Assembly: GCA_002720865.1 (NCBI GenBank) | Contig: PBIO01000026.1 | Location: forward strand, 1-40,805 | DNA length: 40,805 bases | Reading direction: 5' to 3' | Source of the DNA: Halobacteriovorax sp. | GTDB taxonomy: Bacteria > Bdellovibrionota > Bacteriovoracia > Bacteriovoracales > Bacteriovoracaceae | Shown here: positions 30,531-40,017 of the stretch, piece after piece | Numbering within the stretch: position 1 is the stretch's first letter | Layout: each line of letters starts with the position of its first letter | Notes under the pieces: model-generated | Seen by the model: only the letters and a program-made list of their open reading frames with translations | The model's database searches: none | Told to the model about the DNA's origin: nothing | Translations under genes and position numbers: made by a program

Positions 30531-33500
30531 TAGTGTTGGTCATCACGAATGGCTAAGTAAAACCAATTTTAGTTTTTTAACCGGCGCTTCTCATCCTTTA
30601 GAGATGTTAGAAGAAGCTGACTATCATGGTTATAAGTCTCTAAGCATTAATGACTTTGACGGAGTTTATGGGCTGGCCAGGGCCCATTTAAATTTAAAGG
30701 AAAAACTTGAGGGCTCACGTTTAAAACTTAATTACAGTGCCGAGCTTCATCTTCAACAAGATCATGAGAGGCCTGTCTTATTACAAGAGACGGTGGCACT
30801 TTTGGCACTTAATCCTCATGGTTATATGAATCTCTGTAAAATTCTAAGCCGTGCCCATGTGGGCTCTAAGGACCAGGCCTTTTTAGGTCCTGAGGAGCTG
30901 GGCTCCATGGATACGCGGGGGCTCGTGGGGATTAAGCCCATGCGGGGAGGGATTAGGGAGGGTCTTGAGAATCATAATCTAAAATACTTAAAGGAAATCT
31001 TTCACGAGGGTTTTTACTTAGGTGTAAGTCGGCATCTTCACCCAGCTGAAGATTTATGGATAGGTGATACCTTGGAATATTCAAAGAGTTTGGAAATTCC
31101 TACGCTTTTAACTCAGGATGCTTTTTTTCATCGGCGAGAAAGAAAGAGCATGAGTGATGTTCTTCATGCGATTAGAACAAATCAGCCTGTTGGTTATTGC
31201 GATGAGCAGTTTTTTCCCAACGGGGAGAGGCATCTGCACTCTTTAAACGGTCTAGAATTCTTATATTCAAAACTTCCCATTTACGAGCGCTCCATTAGAG
31301 ATTCACTTTATTTATCTGAACGTATTAATTTTAGTTTTGATGAGCTTAAGTATAAGTACCCAGGGGAGATGATACCAGAGGGTTATAGCTCACAAGAGTT
31401 TTTAGAAAAGACAGTATTAGAAGGAATGCGCCGAAGGCTTGGTAGTGATTTTAATGAAGAGCTGCAAGGAAGAGTTTGGCATGAACTCAAGCTGGTCAGA
31501 AAACTTGAATTTGCGGATTATTTTTTAACTGTTTGGGATATTGTTCGCTGGGCACGATCTCAAGACATTCTATGCCAGGGTCGAGGATCTGCGGCCAATT
31601 CTATTATTTGTTTTGCCCTTGAGATTACTTCAATCAATCCGGGACAATTTGAAATGCTTTTAGAAAGATTTATTAGTGAGGAGCGCGGGGATCCTCCAGA
31701 TATTGATGTGGACTTTGAGCATGAGCGGCGAGAAGAAGTTATTCAGTATATTTACCAGCGCTATGGGAGAAAGCGGGCGGCCATGGTTGCCAATATTATA
31801 ACCTTTAGACAAAAGGGTTGTATGCGCGCGGTGGGGAAGGCCCTAGGTGTTCCGGAATTTGTTTTAAAGAAAGCCTCCGAACTGCAAAAGACCAGACTTT
31901 TTCGTGGCTCGAGTAATGACTTTCTTTTGCTAAAGCTAAAAAAAGAATGTGAAGAGCTGGAGCTGGCTCACTCCTGGGAGTCTTGGATTCATTTTAGTCA
32001 AGTCTTGAAAGGTTTCCCTCGTCATATGGGCATTCACTCAGGGGGCTTTGTTATTGCCGGAAAGGAGCTTGATCACCTAGTGCCTCAGGAGCCCGCCACT
32101 ATGGAGGGAAGAACAGTTATTCAGTGGAGTAAAGACGATATTGAAGGACTTGGTTTTTTTAAGATCGATATTCTTGCCCTTGGAATGCTTACGGCCATTA
32201 GAAAATCCTTTTCTTATGTTAAAGAGCATTACGGTAAACATTTTGGGCTTTACGATATTCCTGAAGGGGATAAGAAAACCTACGCCATGATTCAAAGAGC
32301 GGATACGGTGGGAGTCTTTCAGATCGAGTCTCGCGCCCAAATGACCATGCTCCCTCGCCTTAAACCTAAATGCTTTTATGACCTTGTGGTTGAGGTGGCC
32401 ATTATTAGACCGGGGCCAATTCAAGGAAAAGTTATTCATCCTTACCTTAGAAGAAGAGATGGTGTGGAGCCGGTGACTTACCCGGACCCCTGCCTTGAGC
32501 CTATTCTAAAAAGAACTTTAGGCATTGCTATTTTCCAAGAGCAGGCCATGCGAATTGCTGTGGAAGTAGGAGACTTTACTCCCGGGGAGGCCAATGAGCT
32601 TCGAAGAAATATCGGTGCCTGGAATATGCGGGATTTCGATCAAATGTTAGGGCCTTGGATGGAAAAGCTTAAGCAGGGTATGAAGCGAAAGGGTTTTGAT
32701 GATTATTTTGTGGAGCAGATCCTGGGACAAATGCGAGGCTTTGCCGATTACGGCTTTCCTGAATCCCATGCCATCTCTTTTGCCTTTATTGCCTATGCTT
32801 CTTGCTATTTAAAATGCCACTTTCCTGGGGCCTTCTTTACCTCTTTGTTAAATTCCCAGCCCATGGGGTTCTATTCACCTCATAATCTTATTCAAGCAGC
32901 TAAGAAGGATGGAGTGGAGGTGCTACCTCCTTGTGTGAATCATTCAGATTTTGATAGTAAGCTTGAAAAATACCATGGAAAACTCGCCATAAGGCTAGGT
33001 TTTCATATGGTTAATAAGCTTTCTAAGAATGGAGCAGAGGGGCTGGTTTTTCAAAGAGAGAAGTCAGGACCTTGGCATTCCTTTGATCGTTTTAGCCGGG
33101 ATACGGCCTTATTTCGTGATGATATTACGGCCCTAGCGGCGGCGGACTGTTTTAGAGACTTTAATCTTGATCGCTCAAATGCCCTCTGGATGAGTGAGGC
33201 CATACCCCATAAGCCTATGATTGACGGTGAGGAAAGAAAGATTGATTGGATGCAAGAAGGGAGAATGGAAAGGGTTATGAAGGATTTTAAGGCCTTTAAT
33301 ACCTCTCTTCATGATCACCCCGTTAAAATTATAAGAGAAGAAAGCTGGTGCTATCCTCTTAAGCTTAAAGACTTAACCCTCTCTGCAGGGCTTACTCAGA
33401 TAACAGAAAATAAGAATGTAAATGTTTTTGGAATGGTACGGGTAAAGCAATCTCCTCCCACGGCCAAAGGTATGGTTTTTATCACCATGGAAGATGAAAC

Positions 33501-33735
33501 CGGCTTTATCAACTTGGCCTTACATCCTTATAAGTATGCGGCCTTTGTAGAAACGGTGGAAAAGGAAAGTTTTCTTTGCGTCAATGGAGAGTTACAAATG
33601 GCCGGGGACTATCGCTCTATTCTGGTTAACTTTTTCTACCCCGTAAGAGAGCAACTCGCTGAAGTCTCTCGCCTCCAGGCCCAAAGGGTCCCCACTGTTG
33701 AGAGTAATCTTCTTGAATCTCGAGAGTACTATTGA
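30514..33735 (+). CDS. dnaE2: Error-prone DNA polymerase DnaE2 (ImuC)
   Basis: A 1073-aa C-family polymerase that carries out mutagenic translesion synthesis with ImuA and ImuB. The three catalytic acidic residues are present: P-D-I-D-V-D-F (D398, D400) and F-K-I-D-I-L (D552). Also present are G-R-G-S-A-A-N-S and the helix-hairpin-helix and OB regions (F-G-M-V-R-V-K-Q-S-P-P-T-A-K-G-M). The N-terminal PHP domain has lost metal ligands: the first motif reads E-W-L-S-K-T-N-F-S-F instead of one containing H-x-H, and the second N-D-F-D instead of T-D-H-D. No PHP nuclease activity is expected. Start ATG 30514 has GGGAGGG upstream and overlaps imuB by 17 bases. A terminator follows. Confidence 0.95.
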   Translation: MGYSLSSVGHHEWLSKTNFSFLTGASHPLEMLEEADYHGYKSLSINDFDGVYGLARAHLNLKEKLEGSRLKLNYSAELHLQQDHERPVLLQETVALLALNPHGYMNLCKILSRAHVGSKDQAFLGPEELGSMDTRGLVGIKPMRGGIREGLENHNLKYLKEIFHEGFYLGVSRHLHPAEDLWIGDTLEYSKSLEIPTLLTQDAFFHRRERKSMSDVLHAIRTNQPVGYCDEQFFPNGERHLHSLNGLEFLYSKLPIYERSIRDSLYLSERINFSFDELKYKYPGEMIPEGYSSQEFLEKTVLEGMRRRLGSDFNEELQGRVWHELKLVRKLEFADYFLTVWDIVRWARSQDILCQGRGSAANSIICFALEITSINPGQFEMLLERFISEERGDPPDIDVDFEHERREEVIQYIYQRYGRKRAAMVANIITFRQKGCMRAVGKALGVPEFVLKKASELQKTRLFRGSSNDFLLLKLKKECEELELAHSWESWIHFSQVLKGFPRHMGIHSGGFVIAGKELDHLVPQEPATMEGRTVIQWSKDDIEGLGFFKIDILALGMLTAIRKSFSYVKEHYGKHFGLYDIPEGDKKTYAMIQRADTVGVFQIESRAQMTMLPRLKPKCFYDLVVEVAIIRPGPIQGKVIHPYLRRRDGVEPVTYPDPCLEPILKRTLGIAIFQEQAMRIAVEVGDFTPGEANELRRNIGAWNMRDFDQMLGPWMEKLKQGMKRKGFDDYFVEQILGQMRGFADYGFPESHAISFAFIAYASCYLKCHFPGAFFTSLLNSQPMGFYSPHNLIQAAKKDGVEVLPPCVNHSDFDSKLEKYHGKLAIRLGFHMVNKLSKNGAEGLVFQREKSGPWHSFDRFSRDTALFRDDITALAAADCFRDFNLDRSNALWMSEAIPHKPMIDGEERKIDWMQEGRMERVMKDFKAFNTSLHDHPVKIIREESWCYPLKLKDLTLSAGLTQITENKNVNVFGMVRVKQSPPTAKGMVFITMEDETGFINLALHPYKYAAFVETVEKESFLCVNGELQMAGDYRSILVNFFYPVREQLAEVSRLQAQRVPTVESNLLESREYY

Positions 33736-33751
33736 AGAAGTGTTTCAGAGG

Positions 33752-33771
33752 GTGTACAACGGTACACTTTT
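33752..33771 (+). terminator. Rho-independent terminator of the imuA-imuB-dnaE2 operon
   Basis: GTGTAC (33752-33757) pairs with GTACAC (33762-33767) around the loop AACG, and TTTT follows. It lies 17 bases after the dnaE2 stop, in the short gap before the next gene. Confidence 0.75.
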
Positions 33772-33791
33772 AAAATTTAAGGATGCTAATA

Positions 33792-34307
33792 ATGAAGAAA
33801 TTTCTCGCTGCACTATGTGCCGCCCTCGTCTTTGTGCCCCAAATTTCCATGGGCTCAGAAACAATTATCCATGACGTAAAAAAAGATAAGCTTATTAAAA
33901 GTGGAACCATCCATATCAGCACTAAAAATATTGGTGCTGAGGTTTTTACGATGGAGCTTAAATATAAGATCGTGGCCAAGCTACTCTTTTGGGAGAGAGT
34001 TCTAGAGGGAGTAAAAGGTGTTGAGCTTCCAGTTAGATATCTATCAGCTTATGGCTATGAAGAGCTTGAAGAGCAAGGACAAATCACGGACGAAAAAATT
34101 ACTGTGATTCATATGGGTAGAAAGAACTTACCAAATCACTATGACTGTCATGTTATTAAAATTGTTCCAAAAAAAGAAACGAACTGGGACGGACTCTTTA
34201 CCTACTGTCAGGATATTCCCTCAATGGGTTTTGCTCGAGTTAAGTTAAATATGAGAGAAATTCCTTATGTGGGAGCTCATACGGTTTACTCTAGATTAAG
34301 AAAATAA
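33792..34307 (+). CDS. Small exported protein of unknown function
   Basis: A 171-aa protein with a signal peptide (M-K-K-F-L-A-A-L-C-A-A-L-V-F, cleavage near M-G-S-E). ATG 33792 is favoured because AAGGA lies eight bases upstream; an ATG at 33783 overlaps that site. The mature part alternates hydrophobic and polar residues, suggesting a beta-rich fold. Two cysteines (in Y-D-C-H and T-Y-C-Q) could pair. I recognise no family. It follows the dnaE2 terminator, so is probably transcribed separately, and its end is one base from the convergent CoA-transferase gene. Confidence 0.75.
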   Translation: MKKFLAALCAALVFVPQISMGSETIIHDVKKDKLIKSGTIHISTKNIGAEVFTMELKYKIVAKLLFWERVLEGVKGVELPVRYLSAYGYEELEEQGQITDEKITVIHMGRKNLPNHYDCHVIKIVPKKETNWDGLFTYCQDIPSMGFARVKLNMREIPYVGAHTVYSRLRK

Positions 34308-34308
34308 T

Positions 34309-36444
34309 TTAGAGATAGGTCACAAAGCCCTTAATAAGGAGCTTTTGATAAAGTTTTTGTTTAAGCCCCTTTGTTTTATGTAAATCCATTCGTTCTAGAA
34401 GTGGAATAAAACGAGGGGGGCAGGTTCCCGACCAAATGGCACTCCAGATAAATTTTGTGAATAAAATTTTCTTTTTGTTTAGAGACTTAATGGCCTTTAA
34501 GACCTTTCCAATCTTTAGCTCCTCTTCAGTAAAGTCGGAACCAAAGGGAAAGGCAGGAAAAAGCCCATCTTGCTTTAAAGTTTTCAATACTGCTGAATAG
34601 CTAGCGGGAAAATTACTTTTGAATCGATCGGGAAGTTTATAAGACGCTCTAATCTTTAATGCTTTTTTGGCCTTTGTAAGAAGTTCGTTTTGAAATCTCG
34701 AATCAGAAATTTTAATAAGCTCTATGGCCACCTCTTCATCTGTTTTCCCTCTTAAATCAGCGATTCCATATTCAGTTACAACGACATCTCGAAGATGTCT
34801 TGGGGTAGTGCAATTCCCATAGTTAAAAACAATATTTGAAATAGCTTTTCCTTTTTTATTATACCTCCAGCTTCTTAGCTGTAGGACTGAGCGAGCATCT
34901 GGCAATTCGTGTGCCATGGCCACAAAATTATATTGTCCACCGACTCCACTAACTTGACCTAGGTTCTCTAAGGCATCCGAGCTAGCAGCGCCATTAAGGC
35001 TTACGATCATGCAGGTATTAATAAAGCGTCCATTTTTCCTTTGAAGCCTATCAATCTCCTCATGCCCATAAAGCTGATTGATTTGTGAGATCTTTTTCAT
35101 GCGTATGAGTTTTCTTTCTTTTATAGGAAGATCTTTTAAGAACTGGTAAAAAGACCTAGGTCCCAAGAAAAAGCCAGCGTGGGCCACGGCCCCATTTCTA
35201 AGTTCATCTCCTAATGCCAAATGAATTTCTGGATCTTCTATATGGGCCTTTATTTGCTTACCATTGGGTAGAATCAATACTCCATCTTTAATTTCTATAG
35301 AGGGTTTAAAAATACCAAATTCTTTTAAAAATTGTACGTCTCCCTCTGTGAGGTTTTTTAAAATGGCATGTTCATGATTGAGTATTTTAAGAATATCCGA
35401 AGATACTTTTTCTTTGATCTGACCTTCGTTTAAAAGTCTTTGAAGAATAATATTATCATAACATTTTTTCTTTAAAATTTTTGCTTTATATAGTTCGGCA
35501 AAACTATCCACAAACATTTCGGTAGCTGCAAATAGACCTTTAGTAAAAACAGAGGTGCTGCCATCTTTTTCTATAATAGGAAATACATCTTTACTTATAT
35601 TAAAGGCACCAAGGACTTCACGGTATTTTTTATTTTGATTTTCTCTAAGACAAAGCGAATAAACGAGAGCATCACCTAAGGAGCCAATCCCAATTTGAAT
35701 TTCCCCATCATCTTTTACAAGAGTTGAAGCATGCACCCCAATCATATAGTCCGCGTCGCTAACGGACATCTTAGGTGGAGCAAAGACATCAAAGTATTGC
35801 TCCTCATCATCAAGAAGAATATCAAAGAACTCTTTCCCTACTATTGATTCGCCGTACATAAAGGGTAAGTCTGGATTTATCTGACCGACAACGCAGACCT
35901 TATCGCTCTTTGTTCTCATTTCTTTTGCTATATCTATAGTAATATCAGGGTTACAACTTAGGCTATACACCTGACTACCGTTTATTTCTCCGGAGCAGAC
36001 TTGCTGGCAAACGAGATTTACCCCGCGACTTAAAACATCTCGAGCTGCATGAGTGTAATTAGTAGATAAATAGTTTTGCTGAGCTTTTGAGTTGTTTAAG
36101 TATTTTCCCGGTGGAAAATAAAACTCGATAATTTCAATATTAGATGGGGTCTTTCCAGTTGTTCGATCTAGTTCATAATCTAGATCGGGATAATTTCCAA
36201 AAAGTCTTTTAACAAAAGGTCCTAAAAATCTCTTTTCAAGCTCAGAGCTCCCCTTTGGTTTTTCCAAAGTTAGGGCCGTTAAAATTGTTAATTTGATCTT
36301 CGCATTGGCCTTGGCTCTTCGGTAAATCTCGTTAATAAACCCATTGGCCTTACCTGCCCCAAGAGGTGTTCCGAGAACAATTTCATTTCCTAGAATTTTG
36401 AGGGCTTCATCAACGGCATCTTTAACTTTGTTTGATTTAATCAT
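34309..36444 (-). CDS. Acetyl-CoA hydrolase/CoA-transferase family protein
   Basis: A cytoplasmic 711-aa protein of the acetyl-CoA hydrolase/4-hydroxybutyrate CoA-transferase family. The two-domain core is recognisable: an N-terminal half with V-L-G-T-P-L-G-A-G-K and I-G-I-G-S-L-G-D-A, and a C-terminal AcetylCoA_hyd_C half with G-V-G-G-Q-Y-N-F-V-A-M-A, A-R-S-V-L-Q-L-R and V-V-T-E-Y-G-I-A-D-L-R-G. It is longer than typical members (about 430-550 aa). Extra length lies between the halves and at the C-terminus (about 100 residues after the core). The acyl-CoA used cannot be read from sequence; bacterial members move CoA between acetate and succinate, butyrate or propionate. It has no metabolic neighbours here. 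Confidence 0.85.
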   Translation of the reverse strand: MIKSNKVKDAVDEALKILGNEIVLGTPLGAGKANGFINEIYRRAKANAKIKLTILTALTLEKPKGSSELEKRFLGPFVKRLFGNYPDLDYELDRTTGKTPSNIEIIEFYFPPGKYLNNSKAQQNYLSTNYTHAARDVLSRGVNLVCQQVCSGEINGSQVYSLSCNPDITIDIAKEMRTKSDKVCVVGQINPDLPFMYGESIVGKEFFDILLDDEEQYFDVFAPPKMSVSDADYMIGVHASTLVKDDGEIQIGIGSLGDALVYSLCLRENQNKKYREVLGAFNISKDVFPIIEKDGSTSVFTKGLFAATEMFVDSFAELYKAKILKKKCYDNIILQRLLNEGQIKEKVSSDILKILNHEHAILKNLTEGDVQFLKEFGIFKPSIEIKDGVLILPNGKQIKAHIEDPEIHLALGDELRNGAVAHAGFFLGPRSFYQFLKDLPIKERKLIRMKKISQINQLYGHEEIDRLQRKNGRFINTCMIVSLNGAASSDALENLGQVSGVGGQYNFVAMAHELPDARSVLQLRSWRYNKKGKAISNIVFNYGNCTTPRHLRDVVVTEYGIADLRGKTDEEVAIELIKISDSRFQNELLTKAKKALKIRASYKLPDRFKSNFPASYSAVLKTLKQDGLFPAFPFGSDFTEEELKIGKVLKAIKSLNKKKILFTKFIWSAIWSGTCPPRFIPLLERMDLHKTKGLKQKLYQKLLIKGFVTYL

Positions 36445-36537
36445 ATGGAATTATAGGTCTATCTTACTGAAATTACTATGTGCTTAAAGCTGATATTTGC
36501 TAGATTTTGAAATAATTATCAGCCTATTTTTAAGCAG

Positions 36538-36564
36538 TTGCCATTGGATGATGCTGATTATAAT
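36538..36564 (+). promoter_or_regulatory. Candidate promoter of the first 5'-nucleotidase gene
   Basis: A perfect TATAAT (36559-36564) is preceded by TTGCCA (36538-36543) with a 15-base spacer. Transcription would begin near 36571, about 20-30 bases before the start codon. Confidence 0.5.
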
Positions 36565-36591
36565 CCTAGAATAATTTAATTCTTAGAATGC

Positions 36592-38313
36592 GTGGGGCAT
36601 ATCGTGGGTTTAGTTTTTAAGCTAATTTTATTAGTAACGGCCGTAATCTTTTTTGCGGAAAGAGCAGAAGCAAAAAAGCTTCTTATACTCCATACCAACG
36701 ACCTACACGCTTTTTTATCAGACTCCGTTCAAGATAAGTCTAAGGGCGGTTACGCTACCATTAAAACGATTATAGAAGAGCAACGAGCAGATGCCCTCGC
36801 TAAGGGAATGGAAGTTCTTGTTTTGGATGCAGGAGATTTTCTTGAGGGATCCCTTTATTATATGGCGGAAGATTCAAGAAGAACTTTTGATATCATGAAT
36901 AAGATGGGATACGACGCCATCGCGGTAGGGAATCATGATTGGCTTATGGGGACAAAAGAGCTGAATCAGCTATTGGTTGATAAACCCCCTCGCTTTAGTT
37001 ATCTCGGAGCAAACTTTAAAGTTAAGAAAAAAAATAAGCATAAGGCCATTCAGCATTATGTTAAAGAATACGTGGTAAAGAATATTCACGGAATGAAGGT
37101 GGCCATTATGGGAATGACCACTGACGAGCTTTTCTATTCTTGGCGTTTTTCAGATGGAAAGATTTATGATCCTGTGAAGACTAGCCATAAGGTCTCTAAA
37201 AAAATAAGAAAAAAAGAAAAAGCAGATTATATTATAAGCTTAAATCATACGGGACTTTGGAAGGATAAAAAAATAGCAAGAAAGACCTCGGAGATCGACT
37301 TGATTGTTGGTGGTCATAGCCATAGCTACCTAAAAAAAGTTCATATTGAAAAAAACAAGAATGGAAAACCCGTTGGTATTGTTCACGCTGGTGAGCATGG
37401 AAATGTCGTAGGAAGACTTGTGTTAGAGCTAGAAAAAGGGAAGCCTCTAAAGTTTTTAGAATATGATTTGATTCCGGTTATTAAAAAGAACTATCCAGAG
37501 AATCAGAGAATTCGTGACTATATTAAAACTACCGATAAAATTTTAGGGGATACTTATGGTCGTGATTGGCTAGATGAGATAATCGGTGAATCGCAAATTG
37601 ATCTAATCAGCGCCTCTGATAGATTGACCTATTGGACAGCTTTTATAGCCGATTCTATGCGAGAAGGAGTTAAGGCCGATGTAGCTGTTCATGTTCCTAA
37701 CTTAGCTGGAACGGGACTTGGAAAAGGTCTTATTTCTAGGGAGGATATGATCAATGCATACCCAAGGTTTTTTGATTTAGACGATAAAGATGGATGGAAT
37801 ATCTATACGGCGCAAATATATGGTGCCATGTTAAAAAGCATTATTAGGCTTTCTCTTGGGTTTCAAAGGGCCCTTGTGTTTAGTGGAACTACATTTGACC
37901 TCGTAGATAGAGATAATAATCCTTACGTTATTGATCTCAATTATATAGGTCATGATGTCGAAACTCCTATGACAGATGTAGATGATTGGCTTGATAATTT
38001 CCTAGGAGTTAGCTCTGAGGCCAGGATCACCAATATTCTAGTTAATGGAGAGCCTATTGTTGCTTCAAGAAAATACACCATCGCTCTACCGGAAGGATTT
38101 GTGGTTGGGGGTCTAGGAATCTCTGGCTCAGTTGATAATCTTTTAGGGAAAATGAAGAAAACAAAGACCACTATGTGGCATGCTCTAGAGTCAAAAATTA
38201 AGGCCACAGGAGTTTTAGGCACAGATCTCGGTCCATGGGGTCAAAAGCAAAATAAGGCACTTAGAGGGGAAGACTGGGGCCAAAACCACACCTTTATCCC
38301 AAGCCGGCTGTAA
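36592..38313 (+). CDS. Exported 5'-nucleotidase-family phosphoesterase (copy 1)
   Basis: A 573-aa exported member of the 5'-nucleotidase/UDP-sugar hydrolase family, which removes phosphate from extracellular nucleotides in the periplasm. A hydrophobic signal peptide ends near A-E-A-K. The metallophosphatase domain keeps its ligands: H-T-N-D-L-H, D-A-G-D-F-L-E-G, G-N-H-D-W, an S-L-N-H-T-G histidine and G-G-H-S-H. The C-terminal substrate-binding domain follows (W-T-A-F-I-A-D-S-M and P-E-G-F-V-V-G-G). The start is GTG; a second in-frame GTG at 36604 is equally good, and no strong ribosome-binding site decides between them. The next gene is a paralogue with the same domain order, a tandem duplication. 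It could salvage host nucleotides in a predatory or scavenging lifestyle (inference). Confidence 0.9.
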   Translation: MGHIVGLVFKLILLVTAVIFFAERAEAKKLLILHTNDLHAFLSDSVQDKSKGGYATIKTIIEEQRADALAKGMEVLVLDAGDFLEGSLYYMAEDSRRTFDIMNKMGYDAIAVGNHDWLMGTKELNQLLVDKPPRFSYLGANFKVKKKNKHKAIQHYVKEYVVKNIHGMKVAIMGMTTDELFYSWRFSDGKIYDPVKTSHKVSKKIRKKEKADYIISLNHTGLWKDKKIARKTSEIDLIVGGHSHSYLKKVHIEKNKNGKPVGIVHAGEHGNVVGRLVLELEKGKPLKFLEYDLIPVIKKNYPENQRIRDYIKTTDKILGDTYGRDWLDEIIGESQIDLISASDRLTYWTAFIADSMREGVKADVAVHVPNLAGTGLGKGLISREDMINAYPRFFDLDDKDGWNIYTAQIYGAMLKSIIRLSLGFQRALVFSGTTFDLVDRDNNPYVIDLNYIGHDVETPMTDVDDWLDNFLGVSSEARITNILVNGEPIVASRKYTIALPEGFVVGGLGISGSVDNLLGKMKKTKTTMWHALESKIKATGVLGTDLGPWGQKQNKALRGEDWGQNHTFIPSRL

Positions 38314-38376
38314 ATATTTCCACTTCTTCTAACATTAGCTGGAACCAAAAAGGTCAACAATGATATTGTCGATAAG

Positions 38377-38395
38377 CAGTTATAGGAAATAACTG
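38377..38395 (+). promoter_or_regulatory. Hairpin or operator between the two 5'-nucleotidase genes
   Basis: CAGTTAT (38377-38383) and ATAACTG (38389-38395) form a perfect 7-bp stem with loop AGGAA. There is no T-tract, so an operator or mRNA-processing hairpin is more likely than a terminator. The 117-base gap also holds two copies of GTCAAC. Confidence 0.4.
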
Positions 38396-38430
38396 TGACG
38401 TGAGAGTCAACCTTAGGAAGAGGGTAGCCA

Positions 38431-40017
38431 ATGAAAGGATTTCATTTCATCTTATTAGGATTTTTCGTCCTATTTTCAACAACAGTCCAAGCCAAGTTAG
38501 TTCAAATACTTCATACAAATGATATTCATTCCTATTTTGATCATGTTGAACATGACGAAGATTTAGGTGGTTATGCCAAATTAAAAACAATGATTGAGTT
38601 CTATAAAGCAGAAGCGGCAAAAAAGGGAATTGAAACAATTGTAGTGGATGCTGGTGACTTTATGGAGGGGCATTTTTTCTATATGGCCAAAAATGGTCGC
38701 CGCTCTTTTGAAATGCATAATAAAATTGGATACGACATCTCAGTAATTGGAAACCATGATTACCTTATGGGAACCGATGATATGGACGCTATTTTAAATG
38801 ATGTAAATCCAAAATTTAAATATCTTGGGGCTAATTTTTATGCGGACTCTAGATATAGAGGAATAAAGAAGCATGTTAAACCCTATCATGAGATGACCAT
38901 AGAGGGAGTTAAGGTTGCTTTTCTTGGCCTAACTACAGATGAAATCGTGTTTCGTTGGAGAGTTTATAATGGAGGTATTAGAAAACCTCTAAAAGATGGG
39001 GTTAAGTTCGATAAGATATTAAAAGAAAGAGGGAATGAAGTCATCATTGGCCTGACTCATATAGGTCTTAAGAAAGACAAAAAACTAGCTAAGAAAACTA
39101 AAAATATAGATCTTATCATTGGTGGTCATTCACACGACTTTCTATACAAACCTGAATATGAAAAGAATAAATCTGGTAAAAGGGTTCCCATTGTTCAGGC
39201 AGGTGCTCATGCTGCCGTATTAGGACGAATGATAATCGATATAGAGAAGTCAGGTTTTAAAGGAATAAAGGAATACGAACTTGTTCCTATAAGAAATGTG
39301 GCCGAAGATGAGCATATTGCAGATGCTGTTCAAGAAGCTAGGGAAGATTTAGAAAAGCAATATGGCAGCGATCATCTTTATGAAGAAGTTGGCTTTTCTC
39401 ATTTAGAGCCAGGAGATAGTTCTAAAATTTGGAATGCCTACACAACCGACGCGGTTATGGAGAGTACTGGATCTGATATTTCTGTTCATACACCGAGCAT
39501 GGGGGGACCATATTTCCCAATTGGTAGTGTGACTCGCTACGATCTTTATAATTCACATCCTAGATGGTTTGATTTTAGAGATGATAAAGGTTGGTTCGTC
39601 TACAGGGCCAAGGTTAGAGGATTTTGGATAAAGTGGATTTTTAGGGCCTGTATGAACTTAGGGATTCCCTTAACTTTTTCAGGCGTCGATTTTGAGTGGA
39701 AGAAAAATGTGCTTGGAAAATACACCGTTAGAAATCTAAGGATTAAAGGGAAAAAAATTAAAAGCTTTAAATACTATGAAATGGCCTTACCGGAAGGGAT
39801 TGTAAGAGGCGGCTTTAGAATTTCTCCTCTAGTTGGTATACTGTTAAAGAAAGCTCATAGGACCCCTTTAACTGTAATTGATGCTCTAGAAAAAAAGATG
39901 AAAACAGGAGAGCCAATTGATAAGTTCTATCTAGAAGAACCTAAATTTGAGCTATTTGGAAGAAAGTCTTCTAAAACAAAGAAGTCTCATGTTTTCTTTC
40001 CAGGAGTAGAAAGATAG
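38431..40017 (+). CDS. Exported 5'-nucleotidase-family phosphoesterase (copy 2)
   Basis: A 528-aa paralogue of the preceding gene with signal peptide M-K-G-F-H-F-I-L-L-G (cleavage near V-Q-A-K) and the same metal-ligand series: H-T-N-D-I-H, D-A-G-D-F-M-E-G, G-N-H-D-Y, L-T-H-I-G and G-G-H-S-H. The C-terminal binding domain is more diverged than the catalytic one (P-E-G-I-V-R-G-G-F is kept), suggesting the copies prefer different nucleotides or sugars. AGGAAGAGGG precedes the ATG. The small exported-protein gene starts directly after its stop (TAG then GTG), so the two are translationally coupled. Confidence 0.9.
   Translation: MKGFHFILLGFFVLFSTTVQAKLVQILHTNDIHSYFDHVEHDEDLGGYAKLKTMIEFYKAEAAKKGIETIVVDAGDFMEGHFFYMAKNGRRSFEMHNKIGYDISVIGNHDYLMGTDDMDAILNDVNPKFKYLGANFYADSRYRGIKKHVKPYHEMTIEGVKVAFLGLTTDEIVFRWRVYNGGIRKPLKDGVKFDKILKERGNEVIIGLTHIGLKKDKKLAKKTKNIDLIIGGHSHDFLYKPEYEKNKSGKRVPIVQAGAHAAVLGRMIIDIEKSGFKGIKEYELVPIRNVAEDEHIADAVQEAREDLEKQYGSDHLYEEVGFSHLEPGDSSKIWNAYTTDAVMESTGSDISVHTPSMGGPYFPIGSVTRYDLYNSHPRWFDFRDDKGWFVYRAKVRGFWIKWIFRACMNLGIPLTFSGVDFEWKKNVLGKYTVRNLRIKGKKIKSFKYYEMALPEGIVRGGFRISPLVGILLKKAHRTPLTVIDALEKKMKTGEPIDKFYLEEPKFELFGRKSSKTKKSHVFFPGVER

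Noticed and set aside
32077-32439. Minus-strand 120-codon frame within dnaE2
   Set aside because: Antisense to conserved polymerase sequence; no promoter or ribosome-binding site.
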